Under the pieces are notes generated by a model, which was not told the origin of the DNA, made no database searches, and worked only from the letters and a program-made list of their open reading frames with translations. A DNA stretch of 64,000 bases from Maccoyibacter intestinihominis (GTDB taxonomy: Bacteria > Bacillota > Clostridia > Lachnospirales > Lachnospiraceae): positions 1-64,000 of the forward strand of contig NZ_JBBMEX010000012.1 in the NCBI RefSeq assembly GCF_040096355.1. Direction: 5' to 3'. Positions 24,324 through 33,620 of the stretch are shown here, one piece after another; the stretch's first letter is position 1, and every line of letters starts with the position of its first letter. The translations under genes and the position numbers were made by a program.

Positions 24324-26825
24324 CTATTTTAAATATGCATAGAAGCAGCTTCCTGATCCTTCCAGTGTATTCTTGGCTTCTTCCATATTTTTCCTCTGAA
24401 TTGCTCCGCTTCCCGGTTCATAAATACACACACTGTTCGAATCGTACCCTGTGATCAGAACGGCATCTCCTGTTCCGCGTACTGCAAAGACCGGATTTCC
24501 CTCACTGACATAGTAAAGAACCTGCTCTACTCCGCATCCGCTTAGATCCAGTACCGTACTTTCCTTTAAGGCTTCCTGCAAGATCTGTTTTGCGGTTTCA
24601 CCGTTTTCTAACAACGCTCCTGCATCTAAATTCAGCCCTTCTTTTTTCAGGATAACATTCAGGCATTTTGCAGCCGTGCTATTGCCCTGTGCCTGTGTTC
24701 CATCCGCTATGACGGTTTCTCTTAAAGCCCTGCGTGAACGCTTCCAGATGTACTGCTGCTTTGTTCCTACAACCACTCCCATTTTTTCATCGGCTGCTCT
24801 GACCGCTTCAGCTGCATTCGCTGTTCCAAGCACGACCTTTCCTGCTGCATAAGCGTAATACTGCTGCTCACCGGAAATATCTAACTGCACCTCTTTTGAT
24901 CTCTCATGGATGATCTCTTTTGAAACCAGAGTCTGCAATTTTTTCTCTTCTTCTGCCGCCTTTGCAAGCTGTATCTGCACCTGTGTCTGGCGTTCTTTTG
25001 TCGAAGTTGTATGCAGCTCGGCTTTTGCTCCGCTCTCTTCCTCGCTGTTTACGATCGTATCCTCCGAAGCATCCACATAGGCTCCGCCCTCCGGACGGAC
25101 TCTGCTCAAATAGATGGTATTTTCATCTATACGGACATCTGTAATATAATATCCGCCTTTTTCATAGGTCTTTACTACTTTATAATCTTCTTCCGGTGAT
25201 AAGATCCGGATCTGATACATTGGAAATACCTGATTTCCTGCTGCATCCTTAACGCTGTCTGCATTTCTCGCCTGTCCGTATATAAAATCTTCTCCGATAA
25301 ATCCGATGGCACGCGTCTCTTCTCCACCGCTGCTCTTGACCGGATGTGTATTTCCCGTCTCTAAATCTTCCACTAAAAGCTGTCCTTCGCTATCTTTATA
25401 TGCAAGGTAGCGTCCGCTTGCTGACACCTGATAGGTTCCTGCCTTTAAATCCTTCCTTTTTTTGGTAACTTTCAGGCTGTCTAAATCGATCTGATAAAGT
25501 GTCTTGCCTGCGATCAGGTAGAACTGTTCCTGATTGTTCTGATATGCCAGCTCTCCTAAATCTTCTTTCATAACCTGATAAGAAGTCGTTACCGGTAAAA
25601 ACAGCTGCTCTTCTACCGTATTGGTTACAGAGTCATAATGGCACACACTGATCCCGGTCCTGCCCTCATGGATTCCCCGGTTCATGTAGCCATAGACTAA
25701 AAAGTCCATACTTCCACGCTCATCAATGCTGACAATACGGATATCGTGTTCTCCATAATTTTCCCTGTCATCCACTTCTTCCATATCCGAACGGAAACTG
25801 AATACCTTTGCGATCTGATTGGTGTCCTGATTGTACATCCACAGATCTCCTTCCTGTACAAAGGCTGCAACGCTTCCATTTTCATTTGAGATATAGTTTA
25901 CATCCTTAGAACGTATTCCCAACTGGATATAGTTATCATAAATACTGTCTTTTCCACCTGAAAAAACGCGGTTCATCGATCGCTCATAGCTGAGCAGATA
26001 CGGTCTTGCACTGGTGTATCGTATTCTATAGTATTCCTCTACATTATAGTATTCGGAATCCGAATCTTTTGCTTTTACTACATAATCTAACGTGATCACA
26101 TTACAGGTACTGCTGATCTCCTTAATGGACGGGATCGGTTCACTGACTTTCTGATATGGAAAATCTGCCCATGTCACCTGCTTTAAGGAAGAATGGATCG
26201 TAACGTTATTCAGACTGCTGTTATCCCCTGATGAGTTCGGTTCTAAGTAAGTTGCCAGTGTCCCTTTTGTTTCCGGATTCATGGATGTATCATGAAAATC
26301 CTTCGCAAACGCAAGGCTCTCCTGCACATAGGCATCTACCGGCTGTATGATGCGTGTGTAATAGTAGACTTCTTTTTTTCCCTGCTGCAGCTTTAAGATC
26401 AGAAGATATTCCTCTCCCTCTTCAATGATGTTCTGTATTTTAATATTCGCTGTCACCTGTTTGTCTTCTGCCTTAAAATTTTTCACATCGGCTTCTGCGA
26501 CCAAACGCTTCCTGTCCATGCTTCGGATCTCATAGGAAATCTTATCAATGGAATTGCCGAAAGTCTCAATACTGACAGGCAATTTACGGCTTTTATCTAA
26601 CGGTGTAATGCTGTCTCTCATATATACTGCATTCATCTGTGCCGTATGACCATGAAGTTCATTGATCTCTTCATCTGCATAGGTGAGCGTAACAACCGGC
26701 AGTGTTGCTCCCGCCATATTATCGGTCGTGTCATTGCTCGAATGACGGTTTATTAGTCCCACGATCAATACGGTCAGTACAAATGCCCCGATCAGTGCGA
26801 TTATTTTTATCTTTCCTTTCTTCAA
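24324..26825 (-). CDS. membrane-anchored beta-rich protein with C-terminal C39-like domain
   Basis: About 833 residues. I place the start at a TTG (26825): GGGAGG lies 8 bases before it, and the protein then starts at a basic segment leading into one membrane helix (IIALIGAFVLTVLIVGLI). Longer starts would overlap the gene upstream. The exported part begins with a beta-sandwich-like region (60-180), then propeller-like strands (about 290-560; GSVAAFVQEGDLWMYNQDT, RYLAYKDSEGQLLVEDL), then a coiled-coil-like stretch. The last 130 residues resemble a C39/papain-like fold (GNPVFAVRGTGDAVLITGYDSNSVCIYEPGSG). There the position usually held by the catalytic His (HAVxxxGYD) is Asp, so it may be a non-catalytic binding domain. 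Function unknown. Confidence 0.75.
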   Translation of the reverse strand: MKKGKIKIIALIGAFVLTVLIVGLINRHSSNDTTDNMAGATLPVVTLTYADEEINELHGHTAQMNAVYMRDSITPLDKSRKLPVSIETFGNSIDKISYEIRSMDRKRLVAEADVKNFKAEDKQVTANIKIQNIIEEGEEYLLILKLQQGKKEVYYYTRIIQPVDAYVQESLAFAKDFHDTSMNPETKGTLATYLEPNSSGDNSSLNNVTIHSSLKQVTWADFPYQKVSEPIPSIKEISSTCNVITLDYVVKAKDSDSEYYNVEEYYRIRYTSARPYLLSYERSMNRVFSGGKDSIYDNYIQLGIRSKDVNYISNENGSVAAFVQEGDLWMYNQDTNQIAKVFSFRSDMEEVDDRENYGEHDIRIVSIDERGSMDFLVYGYMNRGIHEGRTGISVCHYDSVTNTVEEQLFLPVTTSYQVMKEDLGELAYQNNQEQFYLIAGKTLYQIDLDSLKVTKKRKDLKAGTYQVSASGRYLAYKDSEGQLLVEDLETGNTHPVKSSGGEETRAIGFIGEDFIYGQARNADSVKDAAGNQVFPMYQIRILSPEEDYKVVKTYEKGGYYITDVRIDENTIYLSRVRPEGGAYVDASEDTIVNSEEESGAKAELHTTSTKERQTQVQIQLAKAAEEEKKLQTLVSKEIIHERSKEVQLDISGEQQYYAYAAGKVVLGTANAAEAVRAADEKMGVVVGTKQQYIWKRSRRALRETVIADGTQAQGNSTAAKCLNVILKKEGLNLDAGALLENGETAKQILQEALKESTVLDLSGCGVEQVLYYVSEGNPVFAVRGTGDAVLITGYDSNSVCIYEPGSGAIQRKNMEEAKNTLEGSGSCFYAYLK

Positions 26826-26922
26826 AAGCCTGTCCTCCCTTTCTTCAAAAACAGGCGGTGCCATACGGCACCGCTGACTTCTTTCATTGTATATAGTTTT
26901 ATCCAAAAACTCAACTACTATT

Positions 26923-27375
26923 TTACCACCAGCGGTTACAACGCCGATGTCTGCAGCGTCTTCTATACATTTCATTGTATAACAACACTTCCACCAAATC
27001 GGACAATCCTCCGCCACGGCGGGAACCTCCGCAGCATTCGCTGGTTTCCACTTCGTCTTTTTCGCTATCCTGTGCGATCTTATCCATAATCCGCTTGCTG
27101 ACTAAAGAGAGCATCGTTTTATCCGGATATTCGTCAAACATCAGGCTTCCCTCATACTCCATCCTGTCGCATTCTTCATCTACATACTTCTGAATCTTTT
27201 TGACCTCATTAGGATAAAGTTCCCTCATCCGGTCTAAATCCTTTTCATATTCCATTTCCTTTAAATAATTTCCCTGCATTTGCATCGGAAATCCGCCCTG
27301 CATCTGCATCTGGTATGGTGTATAAAATGGATAGGTCTGTGGTGAGTAATACCAGTCTTTATTATTATAGTCCAC
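26923..27375 (-). CDS. hypothetical protein with Gln/Met/Tyr-rich N-terminus and basic Cys/Arg tail
   Basis: A 150-residue protein. The first 35 residues are aromatic and Met/Gln-rich (YYSPQTYPFYTPYQMQMQGGFPMQMQGN). The middle is helical and charged (MEYEKDLDRMRELYPNEVKKIQKYVDEECDRMEYEGS). The tail is glycine- then Arg/Cys-rich (CCGGSRRGGGLSDLVEVLLYNEMYRRRCRHRRCNRWW). The middle part (YPNEVKKIQKYVDEECDRMEYEGSLMFDEYPDK) looks like a conserved domain of clostridial proteins, some of which are spore-associated; the spore link is inference. It lies upstream of, and probably in one operon with, the membrane-anchored protein gene. Confidence 0.7.
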   Translation of the reverse strand: MDYNNKDWYYSPQTYPFYTPYQMQMQGGFPMQMQGNYLKEMEYEKDLDRMRELYPNEVKKIQKYVDEECDRMEYEGSLMFDEYPDKTMLSLVSKRIMDKIAQDSEKDEVETSECCGGSRRGGGLSDLVEVLLYNEMYRRRCRHRRCNRWW

Positions 27376-27439
27376 TCCACTTCTCCTGGAAAAAACATCA
27401 CTATACTATATGCCTCTTTTCCAAAAAAGTGCGGCTCCT

Positions 27440-29344
27440 CTATCCTCTTTTTTTCTTCTTCTTTCGCAGATACATCTCCATATCTGCACGTTCTATAACA
27501 ATCTGAAGATTGGTATTTTCCACATCTTCTATTGTATAGCTTCCAATACTTGCAGAAACCTGATATTCCCTCTCCTGTGTCTCATTGACCTTTTGGATAT
27601 TCTTCTGAAATTCCTGCTCAAATTCCAGATGCCGTCCGTCTGCAACGTTTTCAAGTCCTAACACAATGAACTCATCTCCGCCAAAACGCATACAGACCTC
27701 TTCTTCATGGCTTGCTTTTTTCAAACATTCTCCAATTGTCTTGATCAGCCAGTCGCCTTCGTGATGACCATAAGTATCATTCACTTTTTTCAAACCATCA
27801 ATATCGATAAAGCTGATGTACAGACTTCTTCCGCTGCTCTTTGCATACATTTTATACTTATCTGCCTGTATCTGAAAACCAACCCGGTTGTAGAGTCCGG
27901 TCAGACTGTCAAACGCACTCATGCGGTCTAATTTTTCCGTGATGTTCTGCAAGATCTGTTTTTTCAAAACACTCTCTACGGCATTTCCAAGTTCTAACAT
28001 CCACTGTTTGATCAGATCCGCTTCGGTTGCCATATCACAGTGTCCGATCATGCAGTATCCGAAAAAATGCTCCTGATAGTGGATCGGCATAATAAACGAA
28101 ACTACATTCTCATCTGCCGTACATTCTTTTGGAAGCAGCATCCCCGGTTCTAACTCACCATAGGAAGAAAATACTCCTTTTTCATAGGCGATCGGCAGTC
28201 GGTATCTTTCTGTCTCCGCTTCATCCCATGCGGCATCCTGCAACGAATCTCTGTCTCCATAACTGCGTACCATACGTCTTGCAAAGGCATCCGTATCACG
28301 GAATGCTATGTAAAAACACTCCGTCTCCAACCCCGGAACAAATTCTTTGACCGGCCCAATAAAATCCTTGACCTTCTTAGACTTCATAAAACTGTTAAAG
28401 ACTTCGTTCATTCTCCTCTGATAATTCTTGGTCTTTGCGGATTGGCGGATCAGGCGGTGTTTTATTTCTCTGCCATCGTCCTGTCCTTCTCTTTCACAGC
28501 CACAACTCTCTGAATAGATCTGGGTAGTCGGTATTTGAACACAAAGCTTTTGTATCTCTTTTGCCGTTTTTGTCATAAGATATTCACAGGCACGATATCC
28601 CATAGTCTCTCTATCACAATCCACCGTTGTAATCCTTGGAGAATTATCCTTTGCGATCGACACATTATCGAATCCTGTAACTAAAACATCCTCCGGTACC
28701 CGGTATCCGCGATCCTGCAATTCCATAATGGCTCCTGCTGCCATACAGTCATTTGCACAGATGATCGCTTCGGGAATCCTGTGCATCCTGTCGAGTTCAC
28801 TGACTACATAGGTTCCTGCTTCCACACTGTAATCCCCTTTGAAAAACCAGTGGGAATCAAATGGGACCCCTTCTTCTTCTAAAACATCTTTGTATGCCTG
28901 TGCTCTTTTTGCCGCATCACTGTATTCTTTCGGACCATCAATATATGCCAGCTTACGCGCGCCATGCTCACATATGACATGGCGAACCATCTGACTCATT
29001 GCATGGTAATCGTCAAATTCTATGCAGCCCATGCCCTCTGTTTTTGCCCCTACGGAAATCACCGGAACGCCACTCTCCCTCAAACGTTCCACCACGCGTC
29101 TTTGCATATTTTTTTCATGAAGTGTCTCGCGTGCCAAAATAATTCCATCGTAATTCTGCGGATTCAGTAAATCAAAGATTTTAAAAGCTCCCCTTTTATA
29201 ACCTCCGGTCTGCAGATGGTCCCCACTGCAGTGAAACACATGGATACTTCCCCCATGCTCCGACTGATACTGTATCATCCCCTGTACCAGCTCCTGCTGA
29301 TTGCTATATTCCATTCCGCACAATACAACTGCTATTTTTTTCAT
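27440..29344 (-). CDS. LacI-like ligand-binding sensor fused to a GGDEF diguanylate cyclase
   Basis: A 634-residue protein. Residues 1-275 form a periplasmic-binding/LacI-type sensor domain (KKIAVVLCGMEYSNQQELVQGMIQ, PVISVGAK, VTGFDNVSIAKDNSPRITTVDCD), yet there is no signal peptide and no DNA-binding headpiece. A middle region (300-455) resembles a GAF-like sensor. The GGDEF domain (about 470-630) has LTGLYNRVGFQ, DIDGLKKVNDTYGHHEGDW and an intact RFGGDEF active site. No RxxD inhibitory site is visible upstream of it. It likely makes c-di-GMP in response to a cytosolic sugar-like ligand; the ligand is unknown. Stand-alone gene; AT-rich spacer on both sides. Confidence 0.88.
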   Translation of the reverse strand: MKKIAVVLCGMEYSNQQELVQGMIQYQSEHGGSIHVFHCSGDHLQTGGYKRGAFKIFDLLNPQNYDGIILARETLHEKNMQRRVVERLRESGVPVISVGAKTEGMGCIEFDDYHAMSQMVRHVICEHGARKLAYIDGPKEYSDAAKRAQAYKDVLEEEGVPFDSHWFFKGDYSVEAGTYVVSELDRMHRIPEAIICANDCMAAGAIMELQDRGYRVPEDVLVTGFDNVSIAKDNSPRITTVDCDRETMGYRACEYLMTKTAKEIQKLCVQIPTTQIYSESCGCEREGQDDGREIKHRLIRQSAKTKNYQRRMNEVFNSFMKSKKVKDFIGPVKEFVPGLETECFYIAFRDTDAFARRMVRSYGDRDSLQDAAWDEAETERYRLPIAYEKGVFSSYGELEPGMLLPKECTADENVVSFIMPIHYQEHFFGYCMIGHCDMATEADLIKQWMLELGNAVESVLKKQILQNITEKLDRMSAFDSLTGLYNRVGFQIQADKYKMYAKSSGRSLYISFIDIDGLKKVNDTYGHHEGDWLIKTIGECLKKASHEEEVCMRFGGDEFIVLGLENVADGRHLEFEQEFQKNIQKVNETQEREYQVSASIGSYTIEDVENTNLQIVIERADMEMYLRKKKKKRG

Positions 29345-29488
29345 AAAAATACCTCATACATTTTTCTTCTGCTATCTCTCTACAATACCCCAATACTACG
29401 CTGATACGCTTTGCTGCCCCTCACAAAACGGTTGCGTGAAGATATTTTTTGTTTTACAATAAACTCATTCATACTAAAGGAGTTACTT

Positions 29489-29824
29489 ATGAGTACAAAA
29501 AAACAGGAAACGCATACGCATGAGCATGAACACTCACATACGCATGAACATGACCACGGTCATCATCATGAAAACACAAAGGCTGTTTTAAACCGCATGT
29601 CCCGTGCAATCGGTCATATGGAAGCTGTACGAACCATGATCGAAGACGGACGTGATTGCAGCGAAGTTCTGATTCAGATTGCCGCTGTCCGCTCTGCCAT
29701 TAATAATATAGGAAAAATCATTCTTGAAGATCACATTAATCACTGTGTTGTGGACGCCGTGGAAACCGGCGACACCCAGATGTTAAAAGACCTTGAAGAA
29801 GCAATTAATAAGTTTATAAAATAA
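29489..29824 (+). CDS. CsoR-family metal-sensing repressor with His-rich N-terminus
   Basis: A 111-residue all-helical repressor. The start at 29489 follows AAAGGAG. Residues 9-27 contain eleven histidines alternating with Glu/Thr/Asp (HTHEHEHSHTHEHDHGHHH). The CsoR core (30-111) has RMSRAIGHMEAVRTMIEDGRDC, and the Cu(I) ligands Cys57, His82 and Cys86 form the C-H-C triad of CsoR sensors. No copper ATPase or chaperone is adjacent, so its regulon lies elsewhere or is itself. The His-rich tail may bind nickel, zinc or copper and tune sensitivity (inference). A compact terminator follows. Confidence 0.9.
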   Translation: MSTKKQETHTHEHEHSHTHEHDHGHHHENTKAVLNRMSRAIGHMEAVRTMIEDGRDCSEVLIQIAAVRSAINNIGKIILEDHINHCVVDAVETGDTQMLKDLEEAINKFIK

Positions 29825-29850
29825 AGTGGAGCTTACTGACTCCACTTTTT
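29824..29850 (+). terminator. terminator of the CsoR-family gene
   Basis: AAGTGGAG-CTTACTGA-CTCCACTT followed by TTT, beginning at the stop codon. Confidence 0.8.
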
Positions 29851-29873
29851 CTTCGTGTATCTCCCTGCCTTTC

Positions 29874-30977
29874 CTATTCAGCACTTTTCGCACAGCATAC
29901 CCGGTTCTTTCCCGATCTCTTCGCCTCGTACAATGCTTTATCTGCCTGTTCAAAAAATGTGCTGGCATTCTCATATATTTTTGTATATTCCGCAACTCCG
30001 ATACTTAAAGTAAAATGCTTTTCCCCCAGTTCTGTCTGAAAAGCAATTTCTTCAAACTTCTTTCGGATATTCTCTGCAATTCCTGCTGCTTCTTCTATGC
30101 CCCGTTTCGGAAGAATCATCGCAAACTCCTCGCCGCCATAACGTGCAGAAAAATCATTATTTCCATGTCCCTCCGCAAATGCCACAACCACTTTGCGAAT
30201 GACCTCATCTCCAAATGCATGACCATAGGTGTCATTGACTTTTTTAAAATTATCAATATCGGCGATCATAACGGAAAAAGTCTCTTTTTTCTCCTCATAC
30301 CGCTTCATGTGATATTCTAACTCTTCATAAAATGTCTCATGATTATACAGATGCGTCAGGGAATCCCTGACGGATTTTTCTTCCTGTAAAATATAGGAAA
30401 GGTTGACCTGTTCTTCTAATACAAGTGTTACAAAGGTACAACCGGCAAAAATCGTCACATCAATCAACAGATTTTCCGGCGGCAAATACGGGGAATATGG
30501 TAAAAAATACCCCTGATACGCCGCATATAATGCGGTAGAGATTCCTGCCTGCAGCACCATCATCTTCCAGTCCCTGTAAAACGGACACAACACCATTGGG
30601 AACAGTAATGCTACCGGCATCAGTCCGACGCTGGTATGCACCCAGACGGCAATGGCTGCAAATCCCGATACCAGAATCATCATAAATAAGGAAACAATCC
30701 TATGGCTTTTACTCTTTATACACTTCTTAAACAAAATATCTGCCGCTGCTAACCATACCCCCTGTCCAATCGACGGGCGGGCTACAAACAAATAAAAGTA
30801 ATAGGCTCTGCTACACTCTTCATTCGGCTGAAAGAAGATAAACAGAAACAACTCTATGATCAACGTTGCAAGCCATACTTTTTTCAATGCATTTATGACA
30901 ATGAAGCCCCACTCTTCACTCTCTTTTGTATTAATCCTACGACTTGTATTTATGTATTTCTTCATATGAATACCCAT
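29874..30977 (-). CDS. membrane GGDEF-domain diguanylate cyclase
   Basis: About 367 residues. The ATG at 30977 follows AGAAGGTAAG; longer starts have no ribosome site. Five or six hydrophobic segments occupy residues 25-205 (NALKKVWLATLIIELFLFIF and IVSLFMMILVSGFAAIAVWV among them). A short linker leads to GGDEF (about 210-365) with SLTHLYNHETF, ADIDNFKKVNDTYGHAFGDE and the active site RYGGEEF. No RxxD inhibitory site is apparent (GNND in its place). It likely makes c-di-GMP in response to a membrane or cell-surface cue. Convergent with the CsoR-family gene. Confidence 0.9.
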   Translation of the reverse strand: MGIHMKKYINTSRRINTKESEEWGFIVINALKKVWLATLIIELFLFIFFQPNEECSRAYYFYLFVARPSIGQGVWLAAADILFKKCIKSKSHRIVSLFMMILVSGFAAIAVWVHTSVGLMPVALLFPMVLCPFYRDWKMMVLQAGISTALYAAYQGYFLPYSPYLPPENLLIDVTIFAGCTFVTLVLEEQVNLSYILQEEKSVRDSLTHLYNHETFYEELEYHMKRYEEKKETFSVMIADIDNFKKVNDTYGHAFGDEVIRKVVVAFAEGHGNNDFSARYGGEEFAMILPKRGIEEAAGIAENIRKKFEEIAFQTELGEKHFTLSIGVAEYTKIYENASTFFEQADKALYEAKRSGKNRVCCAKSAE

Positions 30978-31241
30978 TTTCTTACCTTCTGTTATTATTT
31001 TAGTATAACCCATGGTTTTTGCAGTTTCAAGTGCTTTTCCTGACTTTTCCATCCCCTTTTTCGCGTTTCTTCGCATATTGGATGAACATTCATAAATTCT
31101 TAAGATATTTTTATGTAAGATTACCGTTGATTTTTACTTGAAATCGTTTTATTCTTGTTTAGGTAGTGTAAATTTGGTGTAAATCTTTTTTTACATTGCT
31201 TTTTTATCTATATATGAATATACTTTTTCGAGGTGAAATAC

Positions 31242-33509
31242 ATGAAGAAACCAAAAAATATTTTATCAGGCATAAAGAACTTTTTCTCAAAGGTACATTC
31301 AAAGTTACCAAAGATCCCGCCTATGAAACCGGAGACGCGTGAAAAGCTGGATAAGGTCATCAACTTTATGAACCGCTTTTCGATTATCTTCCATGTTATA
31401 CTGGCATGCTTTTTGACATTTATCATTGAGTTTATTTCCAGAAGAGACCTGCGTTCTACTTTAACCTTTATGGATGCACATACCTGGGCTTACCTTTATA
31501 ACTCACTGATCATTTTTGTTTCGCTGTCCATTGTATACTTTTTCCGCAGAAGAGCCCTTGCTCGCGTCATCATCAGCGGTCTGTGGCTGTTCCTTGGAAT
31601 TATCAACGGATGTATCTTAGCACAGCGTGTCACACCATTTGGCTATACCGACTTAAAGATGGTCACTGACCTCTTAACCATGCAGAATACGAATTACTTT
31701 ACTGCCGGTCAGGCATTGATCGCCGTTATCGGAGTCGCTGCTTTTATTGCCTTTTGTATCTGGCTTTGGGCAAAGGGTCCGAAATTCCAGGGACGTTCTA
31801 ACAAACTGGTCGTTTTCCTGTTCGTGGCATCCTGTTTTATCTGGGTTCCACTGACCACACAGGCAGCGCAGGATAAGAATATCATTGCTTCTTATTTTTC
31901 TAATATTGCACAGGGTTATGAAAATTACGGTTTTGTTTACGGTTTCTCCTCTTCCGTTGTGGACAGAGGCATGAGCAAACCGGATGCCTACTCAAAAAAG
32001 AAGATTGAATCGATTGAAGATTCCGTAAAAGTAGCGGATACCAGCCGCTCTAAAGAGGATATGCCTAATATCGTTGTCGTTCTGTTAGAGTCTTTTGTAG
32101 ACCCTACTGATATCAACTTTTTAAAGACTTCAAGTGATCCGATCCCGAACTTCCATGAACTGGAGGCAAATTACTCCACCGGTCATATGACGGTTCCGGT
32201 TGTAGGTGCCGGTACGGCGAATACGGAATTTGAAGTTTTAACCGGTATGGGACTTCAGTTCTTCGGAACCGGAGAATATCCATATAAGACGATCTTAAAA
32301 GAAACAGACTGTGAAAGCATTGCTTCCGACCTTTCTAAATTAGGTTACGGAACTCATGTAGTCCACAACAACGGCGGTAACTTCTACAGCCGTGCCAATG
32401 CGTTTTCTATGATGGGATTTGATACCTTTACCAGTAAGGAACTGATGAACATCACGGAATACACTCCGCTTGGTTCCTGGCCTACTGATGATATCTTAGT
32501 GGATGAAACGATCAAGTCCATGGATGCCACACCGGATCAGCAGGATCTTGTCTACACGATCACGGTTCAGGGTCACGGCGATTATCCGACGGAAAAGGTC
32601 ATTGAAAACCCTGAAATTACCGTTAGTGGTGCAAAAGATGAAGCTACCAATAATCAGTGGGAATATTACATTAATGAAATCCACGAAGTGGATAAATTTA
32701 TCGGAAAGTTAAAGGATGCCCTTGCGCAGCGTGATGAGAAAACGATCCTCGTGCTCTGGGGGGACCATCTTCCTACACTCGGCTTAGAAGAGAGTGATAT
32801 GGCAACCGGTGATATTTTTAAGACAAAGTATGTAACCTGGAATAATTTCGGTTTGGAGAAACAAGACGCTGATCTGACTTCCTATCAGCTTTTAGCTCAC
32901 TTAACCGACCAGCTTGACATCCATGAAGGAACAATGTTCCGTTTCCATCAGAGTCAGCAGGATGTAGCAACTGACTCTAAGGATTACATCCAGAATTTTG
33001 AGCTTTTACAGTACGATATCCTTTATGGAAAACGCTACTGCTACAACGGCGATAAAGACCCGTATCCGGCTTCTGATCTGGTCATGGGTATCGATGAGAC
33101 CAGTATTGACCGAACATGGCTTGCCAGTGATGGAAAACTGATGATTTACGGACAACATTTTACTCCTTGGAGTAAAGTCTTTATCAATGGCACAAAGGTT
33201 CCTACCACTTACGTCAGTGGCAACTATCTTAAGATTAAAACGGATAAATTAGATGATAGCGATGTCCTTGTCGTGAACCAGATGGGTTCGAGCAATACGA
33301 TCTTTAGAAGCTCCAACGAATATGTTTACCATATTCCTGCTGACCCTTCCGAAGAGACGCCTGCTACTGATACACCGCAAAACGAAACAGATATCGAAGA
33401 TCAGGATGCCCTGATGAATAATATGGATAAAAACGAAGTAGTAAACGACATTCAGGAAGGAACCGAAGAACCGGTAAAACAATATCCACCGGCAACTGCA
33501 AAAGAATAG
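31242..33509 (+). CDS. LtaS-like sulfatase-fold phosphoglycerol transferase
   Basis: About 755 residues. The ATG at 31242 follows CGAGGTG; a GTG three codons earlier lies inside that ribosome site. A basic N-terminus precedes about five membrane segments (50-230), then an extracellular sulfatase-fold domain (about 275-580): metal ligand Glu in VVLLESFVD, nucleophile Thr in AGTANTEFEVLTGM, and WGDH near 510. A further domain of about 80 residues (WLASDGKLMIYGQHFTPWSKVFINGTKV) resembles an Ig-like IPT/TIG fold, followed by an acidic, Pro/Thr-rich tail. The role is likely polymerising or adding glycerol-phosphate to a cell-envelope polymer such as lipoteichoic acid. The IPT-like tail is not part of standard LtaS. 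Confidence 0.9.
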   Translation: MKKPKNILSGIKNFFSKVHSKLPKIPPMKPETREKLDKVINFMNRFSIIFHVILACFLTFIIEFISRRDLRSTLTFMDAHTWAYLYNSLIIFVSLSIVYFFRRRALARVIISGLWLFLGIINGCILAQRVTPFGYTDLKMVTDLLTMQNTNYFTAGQALIAVIGVAAFIAFCIWLWAKGPKFQGRSNKLVVFLFVASCFIWVPLTTQAAQDKNIIASYFSNIAQGYENYGFVYGFSSSVVDRGMSKPDAYSKKKIESIEDSVKVADTSRSKEDMPNIVVVLLESFVDPTDINFLKTSSDPIPNFHELEANYSTGHMTVPVVGAGTANTEFEVLTGMGLQFFGTGEYPYKTILKETDCESIASDLSKLGYGTHVVHNNGGNFYSRANAFSMMGFDTFTSKELMNITEYTPLGSWPTDDILVDETIKSMDATPDQQDLVYTITVQGHGDYPTEKVIENPEITVSGAKDEATNNQWEYYINEIHEVDKFIGKLKDALAQRDEKTILVLWGDHLPTLGLEESDMATGDIFKTKYVTWNNFGLEKQDADLTSYQLLAHLTDQLDIHEGTMFRFHQSQQDVATDSKDYIQNFELLQYDILYGKRYCYNGDKDPYPASDLVMGIDETSIDRTWLASDGKLMIYGQHFTPWSKVFINGTKVPTTYVSGNYLKIKTDKLDDSDVLVVNQMGSSNTIFRSSNEYVYHIPADPSEETPATDTPQNETDIEDQDALMNNMDKNEVVNDIQEGTEEPVKQYPPATAKE

Positions 33510-33550
33510 TGAGATTGTGAGAATTTCTCCTTTATAGAAAATAGGAAGTA

Positions 33551-33590
33551 AAACGGCAGTTTGAATCGTATTTTTCAAGCTGCCGTTTTT
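33551..33590. terminator. terminator after the LtaS-like gene
   Basis: AAACGGCAGTTTGA pairs with TCAAGCTGCCGTTTTT. A- and T-runs on both sides allow use by both convergent transcripts. Confidence 0.85.
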
Positions 33591-33620
33591 ATGTTCTATT
33601 ATCTTTTTTATTTTTTCTTA

